Source: Austropuccinia psidii (Eukaryota; Basidiomycota; Pucciniomycetes; Pucciniales; Sphaerophragmiaceae). Taken from it: a DNA stretch of 64,000 nt. The DNA lies in contig JALGQZ010000009.1 in assembly GCA_023105745.1 (NCBI GenBank), positions 45,537,967 to 45,601,966 of the forward strand. Direction: 5' to 3'. Positions 9,638-20,854 of this stretch are shown here, in pieces. Each line of letters starts with the position of its first letter. Position 1 is the first letter of the stretch. Under the pieces are notes generated by a model. That model was not told the DNA's origin and made no database searches. It saw only the letters and a list, made by a program, of their open reading frames with translations. The position numbers were made by a program, and so were the translations under genes.

Positions 9638-10473
9638 AAAATATTGATCAATTCCAGTGGGTATGATCAGTACACGTCTACTAGAAGCCTTTTGGACTCT
9701 AGGAGGGAGGTATTTACTATGAATAGAGCTCTTTTTACTCTATTTTCCCCTCAGATGCATCAAAAACATTAAATCAATTAAATCAAAGGTAATTTCTTTA
9801 TTCTTTATATATAAAACTATTTTATTATTAAAGACCAAAGACCACCTTGTTGTAATCATCTATTTCGACGTGATTAAATCATTTATTTAATTGTTTTTGC
9901 TAAAAATCTCTTTAAAAACTCATTTCCACGGTAAAATCCAGAATAATTTGTAATTTTCTTTATTTTTATTGTAAATACAATTTGAAAAAGTTGTATTTAT
10001 ATTTTTTGGCGTAAAATATTTCAAAATTATTATATTAAGTGTTAAAAGTAGGTTATTTTCTCTTATTATAATAATTTCTCTATTATTACTCTCTTAATAA
10101 TTCTTTAATTAATATAAATAGTATTTATATTAATTCATAACTTTAATATTAGTAATATTATTGTTATTAATTGTTTTTTATTAATAAAAAGCAATTTTTT
10201 ACGCCTTTATTATTTGTTGGTAACAATAATAAAGAGCTTTTTAAATATATTAATTATTTTATATTAATATATTTATTTATTATATTATATTTTCATAATA
10301 TAAATTATATTATTATATTTATTTAATAATATAATTATTTTACGCCATAATAATAATAATTATTTATTATTATTATATTTTTAATTTTATTTATTCAACT
10401 AATAGGGACATTCAGAGTACAATAAGTAATAAATTAGTAATTTTTACTTATTGTTTCATAGTCAAACATTACA
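9638..10473 (+). repeat. Family A LTR fragment A0, 3' part
   Basis: The sequence matches the A1 LTR from about 8800 to its end and finishes in CATTACA. Its missing 5' part should lie left of the window, beyond A1, because A1 inserted into it. It is more diverged from A1 than the A1 LTRs are from each other. Its TATA box reads TATGAATA. It may be the 3' LTR of a full element or a solo LTR; the window cannot tell. On the right it abuts the interior of the minus-strand LTR of A2, so A0 itself inserted there. Confidence 0.85.
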
Positions 10474-10882
10474 CATATAATCAGCTTAATTCCCTAAGTA
10501 TTGACGTGAGAGATTTGATATATAGTTCTTCTATGTGTGGGTTTATGGAGAATCCAATGGTACAACTTATTTCACATTTTGTTCCATTGGTTTCTGAGTT
10601 AAATAAGCTTTTGTGTCTTTTTTAGAGTATTATTACTTATTCTCCACTAATACTTGACTTTTCAGATATGCCACAAAAATTACATATGTGTATTTTACCA
10701 TGGAAAATCTAATGGTGTAATTTATTTCACATGTTTACTCATTGGAATCTGAGTTAATTCAGGCTTTGTACCTATTTATGGTATTTTCACTTGTTGTTAT
10801 GATAATTATTATAAGTATAATTATTATAGAGTTCTTCTTGTGACCTTTTTTTGGATATGTGGTCATATCTAAAAGGCTCACC
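10474..10882 (-). repeat. A2 3' LTR fragment
   Basis: This is the first ~409 bases of a family A LTR in reverse orientation. The LTR tip should read GGCTCACA on the plus strand but ends GGCTCACC, a change in the terminal base. It is broken at 10473/10474 by A0. Confidence 0.85.
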
Positions 10883-10991
10883 TTTCTTACCACCAAATAA
10901 GATTGTACCACAATCTGATATAGTTAATTAGGGTATCATCCACTGTCCTACCTCTTCAATAGACTTTGTTAGTCTTGAAGCTCAATAATGC
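10883..10991 (-). other. A2 3' noncoding region and polypurine tract
   Basis: On the minus strand the polypurine tract is GGTGGTAAGAAA next to the LTR. The shared noncoding block lies at 10931-10957 in an intact form. Confidence 0.65.
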
Positions 10992-11207
10992 TTAATTTTT
11001 CTCTTCTTTGGGCTTTCTTACATTCCTGAACCTTCTTGATAGTTTATCAGCATTTTTTATATCCTTTACAAGTAGCCATTCATCTTCTTGAGTTGGATTT
11101 CTATACCTTACAAGGTATTCTCTTTCTTTTTTGTTCCTTGTCCTTCTTTCTTTAAGGACTTTTACAATTCTTTTTTCTTCTCCTTCTTCCAAAGGGGGAA
11201 TTTCAAG

Positions 11208-11820
11208 TGGGGGTTTATTTCTTAGTGGAAATAATTCCTTGTCACTTGAGCTGTAAGGTTTTATAAGACTTACAGGGAAAGCTGGGTGTTTATTCATTAA
11301 ATCACCTGTAAGTTCCAATTGTACAGAATTGGGTCCATGAAGTGCTTTTACCATAAATGGTCCTGCAAAGAAATCTTTCAATTTCTTTGGTCCTTTTATG
11401 TTATTGAAGTTAAGAGTTGATACTAATACCAAATCTCCTATTGTGAAGTCAGGTGGTTTATGACTTTTGTCCCATCTTTCTTTTGCATATTTGAAAGAGT
11501 CTTTCATGCATCTGGTGGGGGTCTATTTCTCAATGGGAATAATTCCTTGTCACTTGAGCTGCCAGGCTTTATCAGACTTAAAGGGAAAGTTGGGTGTTTG
11601 TTCATTAGTTCACCTTTGAGCTCTGATTGCACAGCATTAGGTCCATGTAGTGCTTTTATCATAAATGGTACTGCAAAGGAATCTTTCACTTTCTTTGAAC
11701 CTTTTATATTATTGAAAGTTAGAGTTGAAGTTAGGACCAAGTATCCTATTCTGAATTCAGGTGGTTTATGACATTTGTCCCATTTTTCTTTTAAATACTT
11801 AAAAGCATCTTGCATACGGC
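11208..11820 (-). repeat. Tandem repeat of an integrase C-terminal segment inside A2
   Basis: Two copies of about 306 bases, 11514-11820 and 11208-11513, both encode the stretch from the (K)YxKExWDK region to PLRN(K/R)PP. They differ at about one residue in five, more than expected of a fresh duplication. The join at 11510-11520 runs CCCCCAC into the CAGATGCATG region. Unequal exchange between two diverged family A copies would explain this better than simple slippage. Confidence 0.75.
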
Positions 11821-14800
11821 TGTTTTTAAGGTGGATTGCTTTATCAAGCATTAACTTGAAGCTAATTGCTGTTGGGTGTATGTCCACCAAGTCCTTCTGG
11901 AGGGTTTCATAAGAAAGTCTTGGATTCCAGCCTTTTCTAGCATTGCTGGTGTTTTGCCAGTTTAAGAATGGATTGATGTTTTATATGCCAGTTCAAGAGC
12001 TGGTATTAATGTACATCAATCATGGGTAAACCCATCTGAATATTTGAGTTCTGGTCCATAAGCACAAAATCTCCTGATCATGTCTTCTAATGTTTGTATT
12101 ATTTGTTCTGCTAGACCATCAGTTTGGGGGTGGTAAGCTGTTAAGAATGATAATTTTTTTCCAAACAGGTTATGGAGTTTTGTCCATAATGCTGAAGTGA
12201 ACTTTGGGTCTCTATCACATATGATATTTTGAAATAAGCCTGTATGGATGATAGCTTTATTCCATATCATTATGGCTGTATCCATAGCTGTATCATCTTT
12301 GTGAAATGGTAAGAACATTGGAGTTTTGCTGTATCTGTCAACTAGTATTAGGCATGCATTGTAACTTCTGTCTCCTCCTGGAGGTAATGCTGTTACCCAA
12401 TCCATGTGAACTATTTCCCAGGGGGATTGTGGTTCTTGGATTTGGATCATCATTCCAAATTTATTTCCTGTGTATCTGTTTGCTTTCTGGCATCTGTCAC
12501 AGGTTGGCAGTATTCTGCAACATCTTTCTTCCGATTTGGCCACCAAGAGCAGGTTTTTACCCTCTCTAGTGTTCTGTCTTCTGAGAGATGTACAGCTGCA
12601 ACACTATCATGACATTCATGTAGTATAGTGTTCATCAGAGTTCTATCTGTTAAAGCCATAACACATGTATGCTTAGTTCTATGATAGATGATTCCATCAA
12701 GGAGGTGGAATATTCCTTCATAATATGCTTTTTGCCATATTTAATCCAGTTTTGATGAAAGTGATGGGTCTATACAGTCTTTCATTAGAAGTTGGAATAA
12801 GATATGGAAGTTTTTGTCCATTTTAGACTTTTTTTTGACTTGGTTAAAGAATTCTGTGCCAATATCTGTAATACATATGCCTTCTACATGGTGCCCTTCC
12901 TGTGGTACCCATGCTGGATTTTCAGGTGTATTTGCCAGAGCCCATCCGCTAAGACCATCTGGATATTTATGAATATTATCAGAGTTATGGACTATAGTCA
13001 TATTTCCTCTATATTCTTGGATGGCAATTTGACATCTTGGCATATGTGTATTTGCAGTTTTCATGTTTGAAAAAGATTTTAAAGCATTGCAATTTGTAAT
13101 TACATAAAACACTGTTACATCCCAATAATAGTGTAATTTTTACAAATACCACACTGAGCAGAGGCATTCAATTTGGCTTTCTCCATACATTGCTTCTTTT
13201 GGCTTTATTTGTCTTGAAATGAAGCAAATTGGTCCCTCAACAGGTTTGTCATTGATGATTTGTTTCTGGTGTAATGCAGCACCTAGTCCTTCTCCAAAAA
13301 CATCAATGTATAGTTTAAAGGGCAGCTTCCAATCTGGAATTAGAAGAAATGGGGCATTTGTTAAGGAATTTTTCAATTCTTCACATGCCTTGACTATTTC
13401 TTCAGTCATTTAATAGACCATCTGTTGGTCACAGAGCTTATACAAGGACTTAGCAATTCTTGAAAATTTTTTTATATGCTGTCTGTAATAACCAGCAAAT
13501 ACTAGAAATGATTGCATTTATTTTTTGTTTTGGGGCATTGGTTTCAATAGTACTGCTGCCACTTTGTTTTTATCTATTCCCAAGCTTAGTCCAAATACAA
13601 CATGTCCTAGTGCTTTTAGTTCACTATATGCAAAATGACACTTTTTCAAGGAAATTTTCATATTCACTTGCACTATTTTTTGTAGTACCCTTTCTAGTCT
13701 TGTAAGGTGACTCTCCCAAGTTTCTGAGAAAACTATGATATAATCAATCTAGATGATTAACCATTCTTCTGAAAATTCTTCACGAAATATGGTATTCATC
13801 ATTCTTTGATAATGGGAAGGTGCAATTTTATTCCAAATGGCATTCTCAGATATTTAAGACTTCCACAGTGGACTATTATCCTCAGTAGTCTTTTGGCATT
13901 GTCTGTTAAGGCATTTTGATGAAAACCCTTTAGAGCATCCATGGCTGTGATGAAATTAGCCTGAGATAATTGTGTTAATGCCTCATGGATTCTGGGTATT
14001 GGATATCTCCCAGTGATAGTATAGGTGTTTAGAGCTCTAGAGTACCCTATTATCCTTGATCTTTCATTATGCCAGGTTATAATGACAGGTTTAGTGACGT
14101 CTACCTGTTCATTATGTCCTCCTTTCCTTAATACTCCGAGGTCCATTAATTCCTTAATGTGTACCTCTAAAGCTTCTCTAGCTCTTGGGCTAGCTGGATA
14201 AGCTGGTCTTCTTAATAGAGGTGGATAACATTTTTCTACATCAAGGGTTATGGCTACCTCATGTCCAATTATGGCACCTAGTGGTCCCTTGTCAGTTGCA
14301 AAGGCATTTTTATATTTCAATAAGAGGTCAATCAATTTTTATTTCATTTTTTCTGTTAATTCATGATTGAATTCTACCTCTTTTAGTTTTTCAGTTATAA
14401 AAAATTCTTTTTCTGGGCTTTTTTTTCATTCTTAATAGCTTTAATTTGTCTTTTGTTATTGAAGAAGCCAGTTTTTTGTCTTTTATTGTCCCCTATGGTG
14501 AAATATCTATCTTTTTGGTTAGAGATATCTATCCCATAAATTGACAGGTAGTCATTTCCATGTATAAGATTTTTACTAGTGCAGTTGTAAATTACCACAA
14601 ATTCTACTTTCAATCTGATACATTGTGAAGGATGAGGGAAAATGAGTGTTAAGTCAAGTATTCCAAGGGGCTTCATGCTTTCAATTGCACTACTAAGTTT
14701 TACTCCTTGTATTGGTATAAGGTTTTCTTCCCAATCTGGTACAATTGTTTTCAAATAACTCTTACCAACACAGTTACAATATGCTCCCGTATCTAAGTTC

Positions 14801-16244
14801 ACTTTTGCCTCTTGGTTTTCCACCATGACAATAATTATACTTGATTTGCCAGCTGTATATCCCATTCCTTTTTCTGGTTTGGACCTATATAATTTGGCAT
14901 CTTGTATGCTTGTCAGGATTGTATCAGATATTCCAACTTGTGGTAAGCTTGAATTGACATCTAGTACTTCATATACTAAATCAATATCGTTAGTTTGTGC
15001 ATTAATTATAGTAATTTCATCACTTTCAGAAGTTTCTGATTCTTCAGTGTCCTTTTCAGAATAAGATTCTTCTTCTTTAACATTCTGGTCTTCTGTTTCC
15101 ACAATTTCATTGATTTTTTCTTTTTTAAGGCAATTATTGGGTAAGTGTCCAATACCTCCACATTTGTGGCACCTTCTTTTCTCATTACTGTTAGATGTAT
15201 TGGGCTTGAAATTTTCTCTTGGCTCATCTTTTTTTGATAAATGGTTTATTTGGACTTTTAATGTCCAATTTCTTAAAATTTCTATCCATTTTTGTTCTTG
15301 TCACTATGTCTTCTAGTGCATTAATATACTCTTCTGTGGAGCATGGCTCTATACACCTGATTCTCAGGGAATGTTCTAATTCTCCTCCAAATTTCTTAAG
15401 TATTTTCATGTGTACCATTTTTTTGTGACATTTATAGGTACAGTGCATTTAACCTTTCAACTTGTTTTAAGAAACAAGTCAAAGGCTTATCCTTATCTGG
15501 GTCAAAGAAGGAATTTTCAAATGCCTTTTCTATTTTGTACCTCCAGGCATAATTAGCTCACTTGGTAATTATTTCTTGTTTCCACCAAGACCAGGTATTT
15601 TTGCAATTTGTTTGCCTTATGCCTTAATACCATATCTTTGTAGATTTCTCAAACAGTGAGTGTAATCTGGCAGTGATCAATTCATCTGGGATGGAATAAT
15701 CTTCTTGTAGCATGTCAATTGTTTTCATAAATGACATATTGTCATATTCACCTTCCCTTGTGAATGTTGGCCATTCATTTAATTGAGGTGCTTCCTTCAT
15801 TAAGACTTTGTTATTATCTTGATGACTCAAGCCTGTTATGAATGGATTTGTTGTTTCCTTTTTTGGTTTAACAGGGGTTCTTATGTGAGAAAATGGGGTT
15901 GATAAATTTGGTATATTTAGGTTAGCCTCATTAATTTTATCCATTTTTACAGTAATAAGCCTTATTTCACTTTGAATATCATCTTTCAGATTCATTATTG
16001 CTTCATCACTTTCTTCCACATGGCCTAGAAGTAATTTTTGGTGTGATGAAGTTTTTTCTTCAAATCTTTCTACGGAAATACTTAATTTGTTTAATTCTAC
16101 TGCAAGATTATCAATACTCATGTCATAATTGTTTGTCAAACTTTTATCTTTGATATCTTTTATATACTTATACAATTCCTGTTGTGCTTGTATTAATTTT
16201 TTGAGTATTGTCAATTGAAACTTTTGGTTTATTATTTTCAACCA

Positions 16245-16252
16245 TAAATTTA
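16245..16252. repeat. 8-bp target-site duplication TAAATTTA (second copy 16846-16853)
   Basis: Both ends of the inserted element are flanked by TAAATTTA in direct orientation. The undisturbed Gag sequence of other family A copies has a single matching site here. The 8-mer is also a palindrome, which weakens the inference on exact length a little. Confidence 0.7.
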
Positions 16253-16845
16253 GGGTGTTGGAAAATCCACGTAAGCCCTTATGTGTTTTTTAGTAAAAAC
16301 TTACGTGTTTTTACCATCAATTGGCAAAACACATAATTGTATGGTAAAAAAACATAAGGGGTGGTTTTTAAATGAAATATGGCTATTTATTGCATTTTGA
16401 AGGCTATTAATGGCATTATAAATGCAGAAAAGGGCATTATTAATGCCAACAATGGAATTATCAATGCAATAGAAGGAATTATTGATGCCATAAATGAAAT
16501 TCTTAAAGCCCCAAATGGCATTTTTAATTCTATCAATGGCATTGTTAAGGCCATTCATGCCATTTTTGAGCCCATTTATAGAATTGTTAATGCCACAAAT
16601 GACATTAACGATTCCATTTATAGAATTTTTAAGGCCACAAATGACATTAACAATGCCATTTATGGAATTGTTAAGGCTATAAATGGCCTTAAAAATGCCA
16701 TTTATGGCATTGTTAATGTCATTTATAGCCTTAACAATTCCATAAATGGCATTGTTAATGTTATTTTTGGCCTTAACATTTTTAGTAAAAACATGGAAGG
16801 GCTTACGTGTTTTTACTAAAGACTTATGTGGGTTTACCAACACCC
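16253..16845. mobile_element. 593-bp MITE-like terminal-inverted-repeat element
   Basis: It begins GGGTGTTGG and ends CCAACACCC. The inverted ends extend imperfectly over about 26 bases and share subterminal blocks such as ACGTAAGCCC and AGTAAAAAC. The interior is built from degenerate repeats of a GGCATT-N-TTAA / GCCATTTATGG type in both orientations and has no transposase. Long frames on both strands (16379-16819 +, 16301-16843 -) reflect the repeat composition and are not taken as genes. The 8-bp duplication would fit hAT-like or another 8-bp class; the GGG start also recalls Harbinger-like ends, but a 3-bp TTA/TAA duplication does not fit. Confidence 0.75.
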
Positions 16846-17214
16846 TAAATTTAATGTTATAAATTTCTTTTTTGTTATGTACAAAAATTTTTGTTAAAGA
16901 TGATAAGTTATTATTTATTTATTTCAAGGATAATAAACTATTTTTAACTTCTTTGAGAGGTAAAATACTATTTTTTATTTCTGTTAAAGTATCTACAACA
17001 TCTGGAGACAAGGCTATTTTTTTGGGAAAGGAGGTTGTCTCATTCTTTCCTCCTCCTTGTCCTTGAATTCCATCAAGGTTCTGGTCATGTTGAAGACATT
17101 GTCCATGGCATTGTTTTGGATTTTTGGAATCCTGTAGCTTGGGGAATATGGTTTTCTCCAGTTCTTTTTCTTGTTATTCTTCCCTTCTTGGGGAAGTGGG
17201 TTGGCTTGAGGCTT

Positions 17215-17604
17215 TCAGGTAGAAGCTACTGGGGCTTCTTCCTTGGTTGCCTCCTTATTTTTGGCATGGTACTCCTTGATCTTTTTGATTTGAGGTTTGG
17301 AGGATAGTGGATTCCATCCATTGGCGTATATCACTATTTCCTCCTCTTTGAGGAACTTTTTTAGGATGTGCCAGGAGTTCATCACTCTTTGGTGTATTTG
17401 TGGAAACATTTTCCAGTCCTTGTCCTTGTACAATGTGTAGTATTGTTTGTACTGGCTCATGTAAATGTCTATCTGAGCCCTCTGAATGTGATTTGTACCT
17501 ATTTGAGTTACTAATACTGAGTTCCAACTCTGGTTCAGATACAATGGGCATTTCTGGGACTTGCCTTTGGGATAAGGCACTTCCCCATGTAGATTCTGTT
17601 CCAC
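17215..17604 (-). CDS. Second-frame ORF remnant in A2
   Basis: This is the same +1 frame as 1732-2386 of A1. Here the 66-bp segment (17499-17564) carries TTG, TCA and TTA where A1, A3 and A4 have TGA, TAA and TGA, so the frame reads through without splicing. Upstream it is broken by a TAA in the MELD segment, and downstream it stops early at 17215. It is probably a decaying copy of the frame. Confidence 0.4.
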   Translation of the reverse strand: MEQNLHGEVPYPKGKSQKCPLYLNQSWNSVLVTQIGTNHIQRAQIDIYMSQYKQYYTLYKDKDWKMFPQIHQRVMNSWHILKKFLKEEEIVIYANGWNPLSSKPQIKKIKEYHAKNKEATKEEAPVAST

Positions 17605-17707
17605 TGGAGATTTTGCTGTTTCTTTTCCCTTTTAAGGGATCAATTCTACCTCCAAGTCCAGCTCCATCTGATTGGATGGAGTATTGTGAGCCTCTTCTGG
17701 TAGTCAT

Positions 17708-18347
17708 AATTTAAGAAATAAGAAATAAAAAGATTTCATGACAGGAATAACTTTTTATGGAAATTTATAAAGGAGGTACTCCCCTTCAGAGTCCTTAATA
17801 GTGGGTCCTGGAAATTCTAATTTCTTAGCTTCCTTTTTCTTAATGACAATTGGTGTTGGGGAGCTTTGGCAAGTTTCTTCCACCAATCTTTCAACAGTGG
17901 TTTTATTTTGTTCACACACTAAAAAGACAAATAAATATGAGTATTTTGTAAAAATTGTTATTTTTTGGGAAGATATGGCAATTTTCCACGTAAAAATTGC
18001 TTTTATATCTCAGAATAAGTGAAATGAATAAAAAAAGACTTTTTTCTTTGGTTTTTATATTTTTATGTTTAAAGAATAAAAGAGAAATGAAGATGACTCT
18101 ATTATAACATTAATTCATAATATAAAATCATTTTTTATTTATAAAATATCTCTTTTAATCACTAGAATCACTCAAAGAAAGTTCTTGCAAGTCTGAGGAT
18201 GTGAGAAACCACGTGTAAGAAAGTAAAATTGCTTTTCAAATGCCTCAATAGCTTTTAAAATAAAGAAATATAATTTATTATTGGATAAATCCAATTAGAA
18301 TCTTTTTAAAGGTCTTTTTGAGTAAATATCACGTCCAGGCCCCAAAA
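17708..18347 (-). other. A2 leader with exon-like block and primer-binding region
   Basis: The exon-like block is at 17784-17918 with its acceptor TTTTAG intact. Its donor has decayed from GTGAGC to GGGAGT. The primer-binding region at about 18329-18347 reads TTTTGGGGCCTGGACGTGA on the minus strand, two changes from A1. Confidence 0.65.
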
Positions 18348-20293
18348 TGTAAGGTTTGACTATGAAACAATATGTAAAAATTACTAATATTTTACTTATT
18401 GTACTATGAATGTCCTTATAAATAAAATAAAAAAGATAAAAAACAATTATAATGATAAATAATTAGCTTAATTATGGTGTAAAAATAACTATATTATTAA
18501 ATAAATATAATAATATAATAAATAAATATATTAATATATTTTAAAGGACTTGATTATTGTTACCAACAAATAATAAAGGCATGAAAAATTCTTTTTTATT
18601 AATGAGAAAACAATTAATAACTTTAATATTACTAATATTAAAGTCATATATTAATATAGATACTATTTATATTAATTAAAGAAACATTGATAATAATAAT
18701 AAAGAGAAATTATTATAATAAGAACAAATAACCTACTTATGATGCTTAATATAATGATTTTGAATTGATTTATGCCAAATAATGTAAATAAAACTTATTT
18801 AAATTGTATTTAAAAAATAAAAATCAAAGAAATTACAAATTTTCTTGATTTTACATGGAAATGAGATTTTTAAGATAATTATAACTAAAGAGAACAATTG
18901 GAGTAATCACGTCAAAAATCATAATTTGAATAAAGATAAATTTTGGTCTTTGATAATATAAGACATTTATATATAAATAACAAAAGACTTTACCTTTGCA
19001 CTTAATTGTTTAATTGCTTTGATATTTCTGAGGGGAAAACAGAGTAAAAAGAGCTCTATTTATAGTAAATACCTCCCTTCTAGAGTCCAGTAGGCGTCTA
19101 GTAGACGTGGACTGATGGTATCCACTGGAAATGATCAGTACTTTAAGGTTTAGTGATTATTACGTCATGATCAAACCTTTTATCTCATTATTACGCCATT
19201 ATTTAGAGTTATCACCATAACTCCAAGTTTGGTGAAATCATAGGCTTGGCAGAAGCCTAAAAATTGTGGATTGTATTAGTATTAATAATAATATAATACT
19301 TTCACCAGTTTCATCACTTTTATAACTGTCAAACATAAAATAAGATTACAGTGAGTCATCATAAGTGATCAATTTTAAGCTTAAACTTTGATCATTAGTA
19401 TCTTTTAAATTATACACGCTACAGCTGTTCTGAGAGTGAGCTCTGATAGTTTAGCATGTCCTTATTATACTGCCAAGGGAATTTGATTACATCATCAAAA
19501 CTCTATTTTTGATGATTTTCCTTGTAACTCATATTTTCTGTTGGAATTCCATATTTTAAACTTCAAATCTTGATTTCAAAGTGTTATACCTTGAATATTA
19601 TAATAAGAACTACATAATTCTTTACGCATGAGCTAGTAGAATCTGACTGTCTACTTTATTTAAGTCTGGGCCACTTTCACAACAAAGTGGTCAACAGCTC
19701 AAGTGATTTTGTTTCATAAACCATTAAAAGTTTTAACCCTGTTTATAGCTTGCAAAATAAAGCTCATATCTGTGTTCTTACAGTAATTGAGTGGTGATTT
19801 TACTTTTGCTTTAACTCTCTATCTTGTATACTTCAAGAGATATTAGCTAAAAACCATGAATATATGAATTGACCAGAAAAGTGCATATATTCAGCTTAAT
19901 TTCTTAAGTATTGACTTTAGAGAATATCAACATCTTTGTTCTCTGTGTGGGCTTTATGTAGAATCAAATGGTACAAGGTATTTCATACGTTGTTTCATTG
20001 GTTTCTGAGTTAAATGGGTTTTTGTGTATTTTTTAGGGTATTATTACTTATTCTTCACTAATTTTTGACTTTTCCAATATGCCATAAAAATGACATATGT
20101 TCATTTTACCATGAGGAATCTAATGGTGTAATTTATTTCACATGTTTACTCATTAGATTCTGAGTTCATTCACATTTTGTACCTATTTATGGTATTTTCA
20201 CTTGTTTTTATGATAATTATTACAAGTAAAATTATTATTGAATTTTTCTTGTGAACCTTTTTTGGATATGTGCTCATACCTCAAAGGCTCACA
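18348..20293 (-). repeat. A2 5' LTR (1946 bp)
   Basis: On the plus strand it runs from TGTAAGGTTTGAC to GGCTCACA. The conserved 42-bp LTR tip, TATA box and GGTAA hairpin are all recognisable but diverged from A1. Confidence 0.9.
19057..19064 (-). promoter_or_regulatory. TATA box of the A2 LTR
   Basis: TATTTATA on the plus strand is TATAAATA in element orientation, inside the conserved GAGCTC-flanked block of family A promoters. Confidence 0.5.
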
Positions 20294-20854
20294 CCTATAG
20301 TAACTGGATTTAGTGGGTCACGTCACATCTGCGTCAAGACAAAGTCAATCATCACATGTGTCACATGAGAATGTCACTCAAAGCCCAAACCCATTTCAAC
20401 ACTATTTGCAAGGTTTTGGTAATTACACCTCATGGTTCAAGGCAGATGTTTTTCATGAGAAGACTTCCTCCCCACCTCCTTACCATGCCTACTCTCATGC
20501 ATGAATTGGCTTCTGCATCCCCACCTAATCCTCTCCAACCCTTAGAATACTTACGCTCCAGCACCGCCCTCCAGATGTGACTCCAACACTGGCCCCCATC
20601 TCCACCCTCACCACTCCTTATGCTTCCACACCCCGCTGCGCCCTCAAGATATGCCTCTGACGCCACCCTCACACTGGCCTAATACTCAACGCCGCTTTCC
20701 ATCCTTATGCTCCTGCAGGGCCCTCAAGATGAGACTATGATGCTGCACCCCCATATCCACCCTCACCAATCCTTACACTTCCACACCCCCGCCGCTTGCA
20801 ATCCTTATGCTCCCACAGTGCCCTCAAGATATGCCTCTGACACTGCCCTCAACC
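20294..20854. other. GC-rich non-retrotransposon island with imperfect tandem repeats
   Basis: This 561-bp stretch lies between the outer ends of A2 and C2. It is much richer in C and G than anything else in the window. Near-copies of CCCTCAAGATATGCCTCTGA start at about 20567, 20641, 20721 and 20821, interspersed with CCACCCTCACCA and ATCCTTATGCTCC blocks, giving an irregular period of roughly 75-100 bases. Short frames here (for example 20313-20504) lack domain features. It may be pre-insertion host sequence or a dispersed minisatellite-type repeat of the genome. Confidence 0.6.

Larger units (their letters stand above)
10992..17707 (-). pseudogene. gag-pol: Broken gag-pol of A2
   Basis: The start is ATG at 17707 ([10 protein letters not shown] type) and the original end is at 10992. 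Gag is interrupted by the inserted element at 16253-16845. The zinc knuckle region (near 15140-15180) and protease DTG (near 14790) are recognisable. The reverse transcriptase motif is dead: near 13735-13760 YIDD reads stop-I-D-Y. RNase H (13140-13409), the integrase core (12016-12546) and the chromodomain (near 11000-11160) survive as separate open pieces. An integrase C-terminal segment is present twice (11208-11820). Multiple frameshifts make a functional product very unlikely. Confidence 0.9.
10474..20293 (-). mobile_element. Family A LTR retrotransposon, degenerate copy A2
   Basis: On the minus strand the order is 5' LTR (18348-20293), primer-binding region, leader, gag-pol remnant, polypurine tract and the first ~409 bases of the 3' LTR (10474-10882). 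The rest of the 3' LTR was displaced to the left by the A0 insertion. It carries a 593-bp terminal-inverted-repeat element in gag and a duplicated integrase segment. The many stops and frameshifts suggest that it is older than A1 and B. Its 5' outer flank is CCTAT (20294-20298). Confidence 0.9.

Noticed and set aside
16245..16252. TTA/TAA 3-bp duplication suggesting a Harbinger-type element
   Set aside because: The left flank ends TTA but the right flank begins TAA, so there is no direct 3-bp repeat; the 8-bp TAAATTTA repeat fits better.
16301..16843. Long frames on both strands of the inserted element with periodic Asn-Ile-Gly patterns
   Set aside because: The pattern follows from the palindromic GGCATT/AATGCC repeats; either strand in several frames gives similar text.
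20313..20672. Short frames in the GC-rich island on both strands
   Set aside because: Stop-poor because of high GC content and repeats; there is no start context, splice pattern or motif to support a gene.
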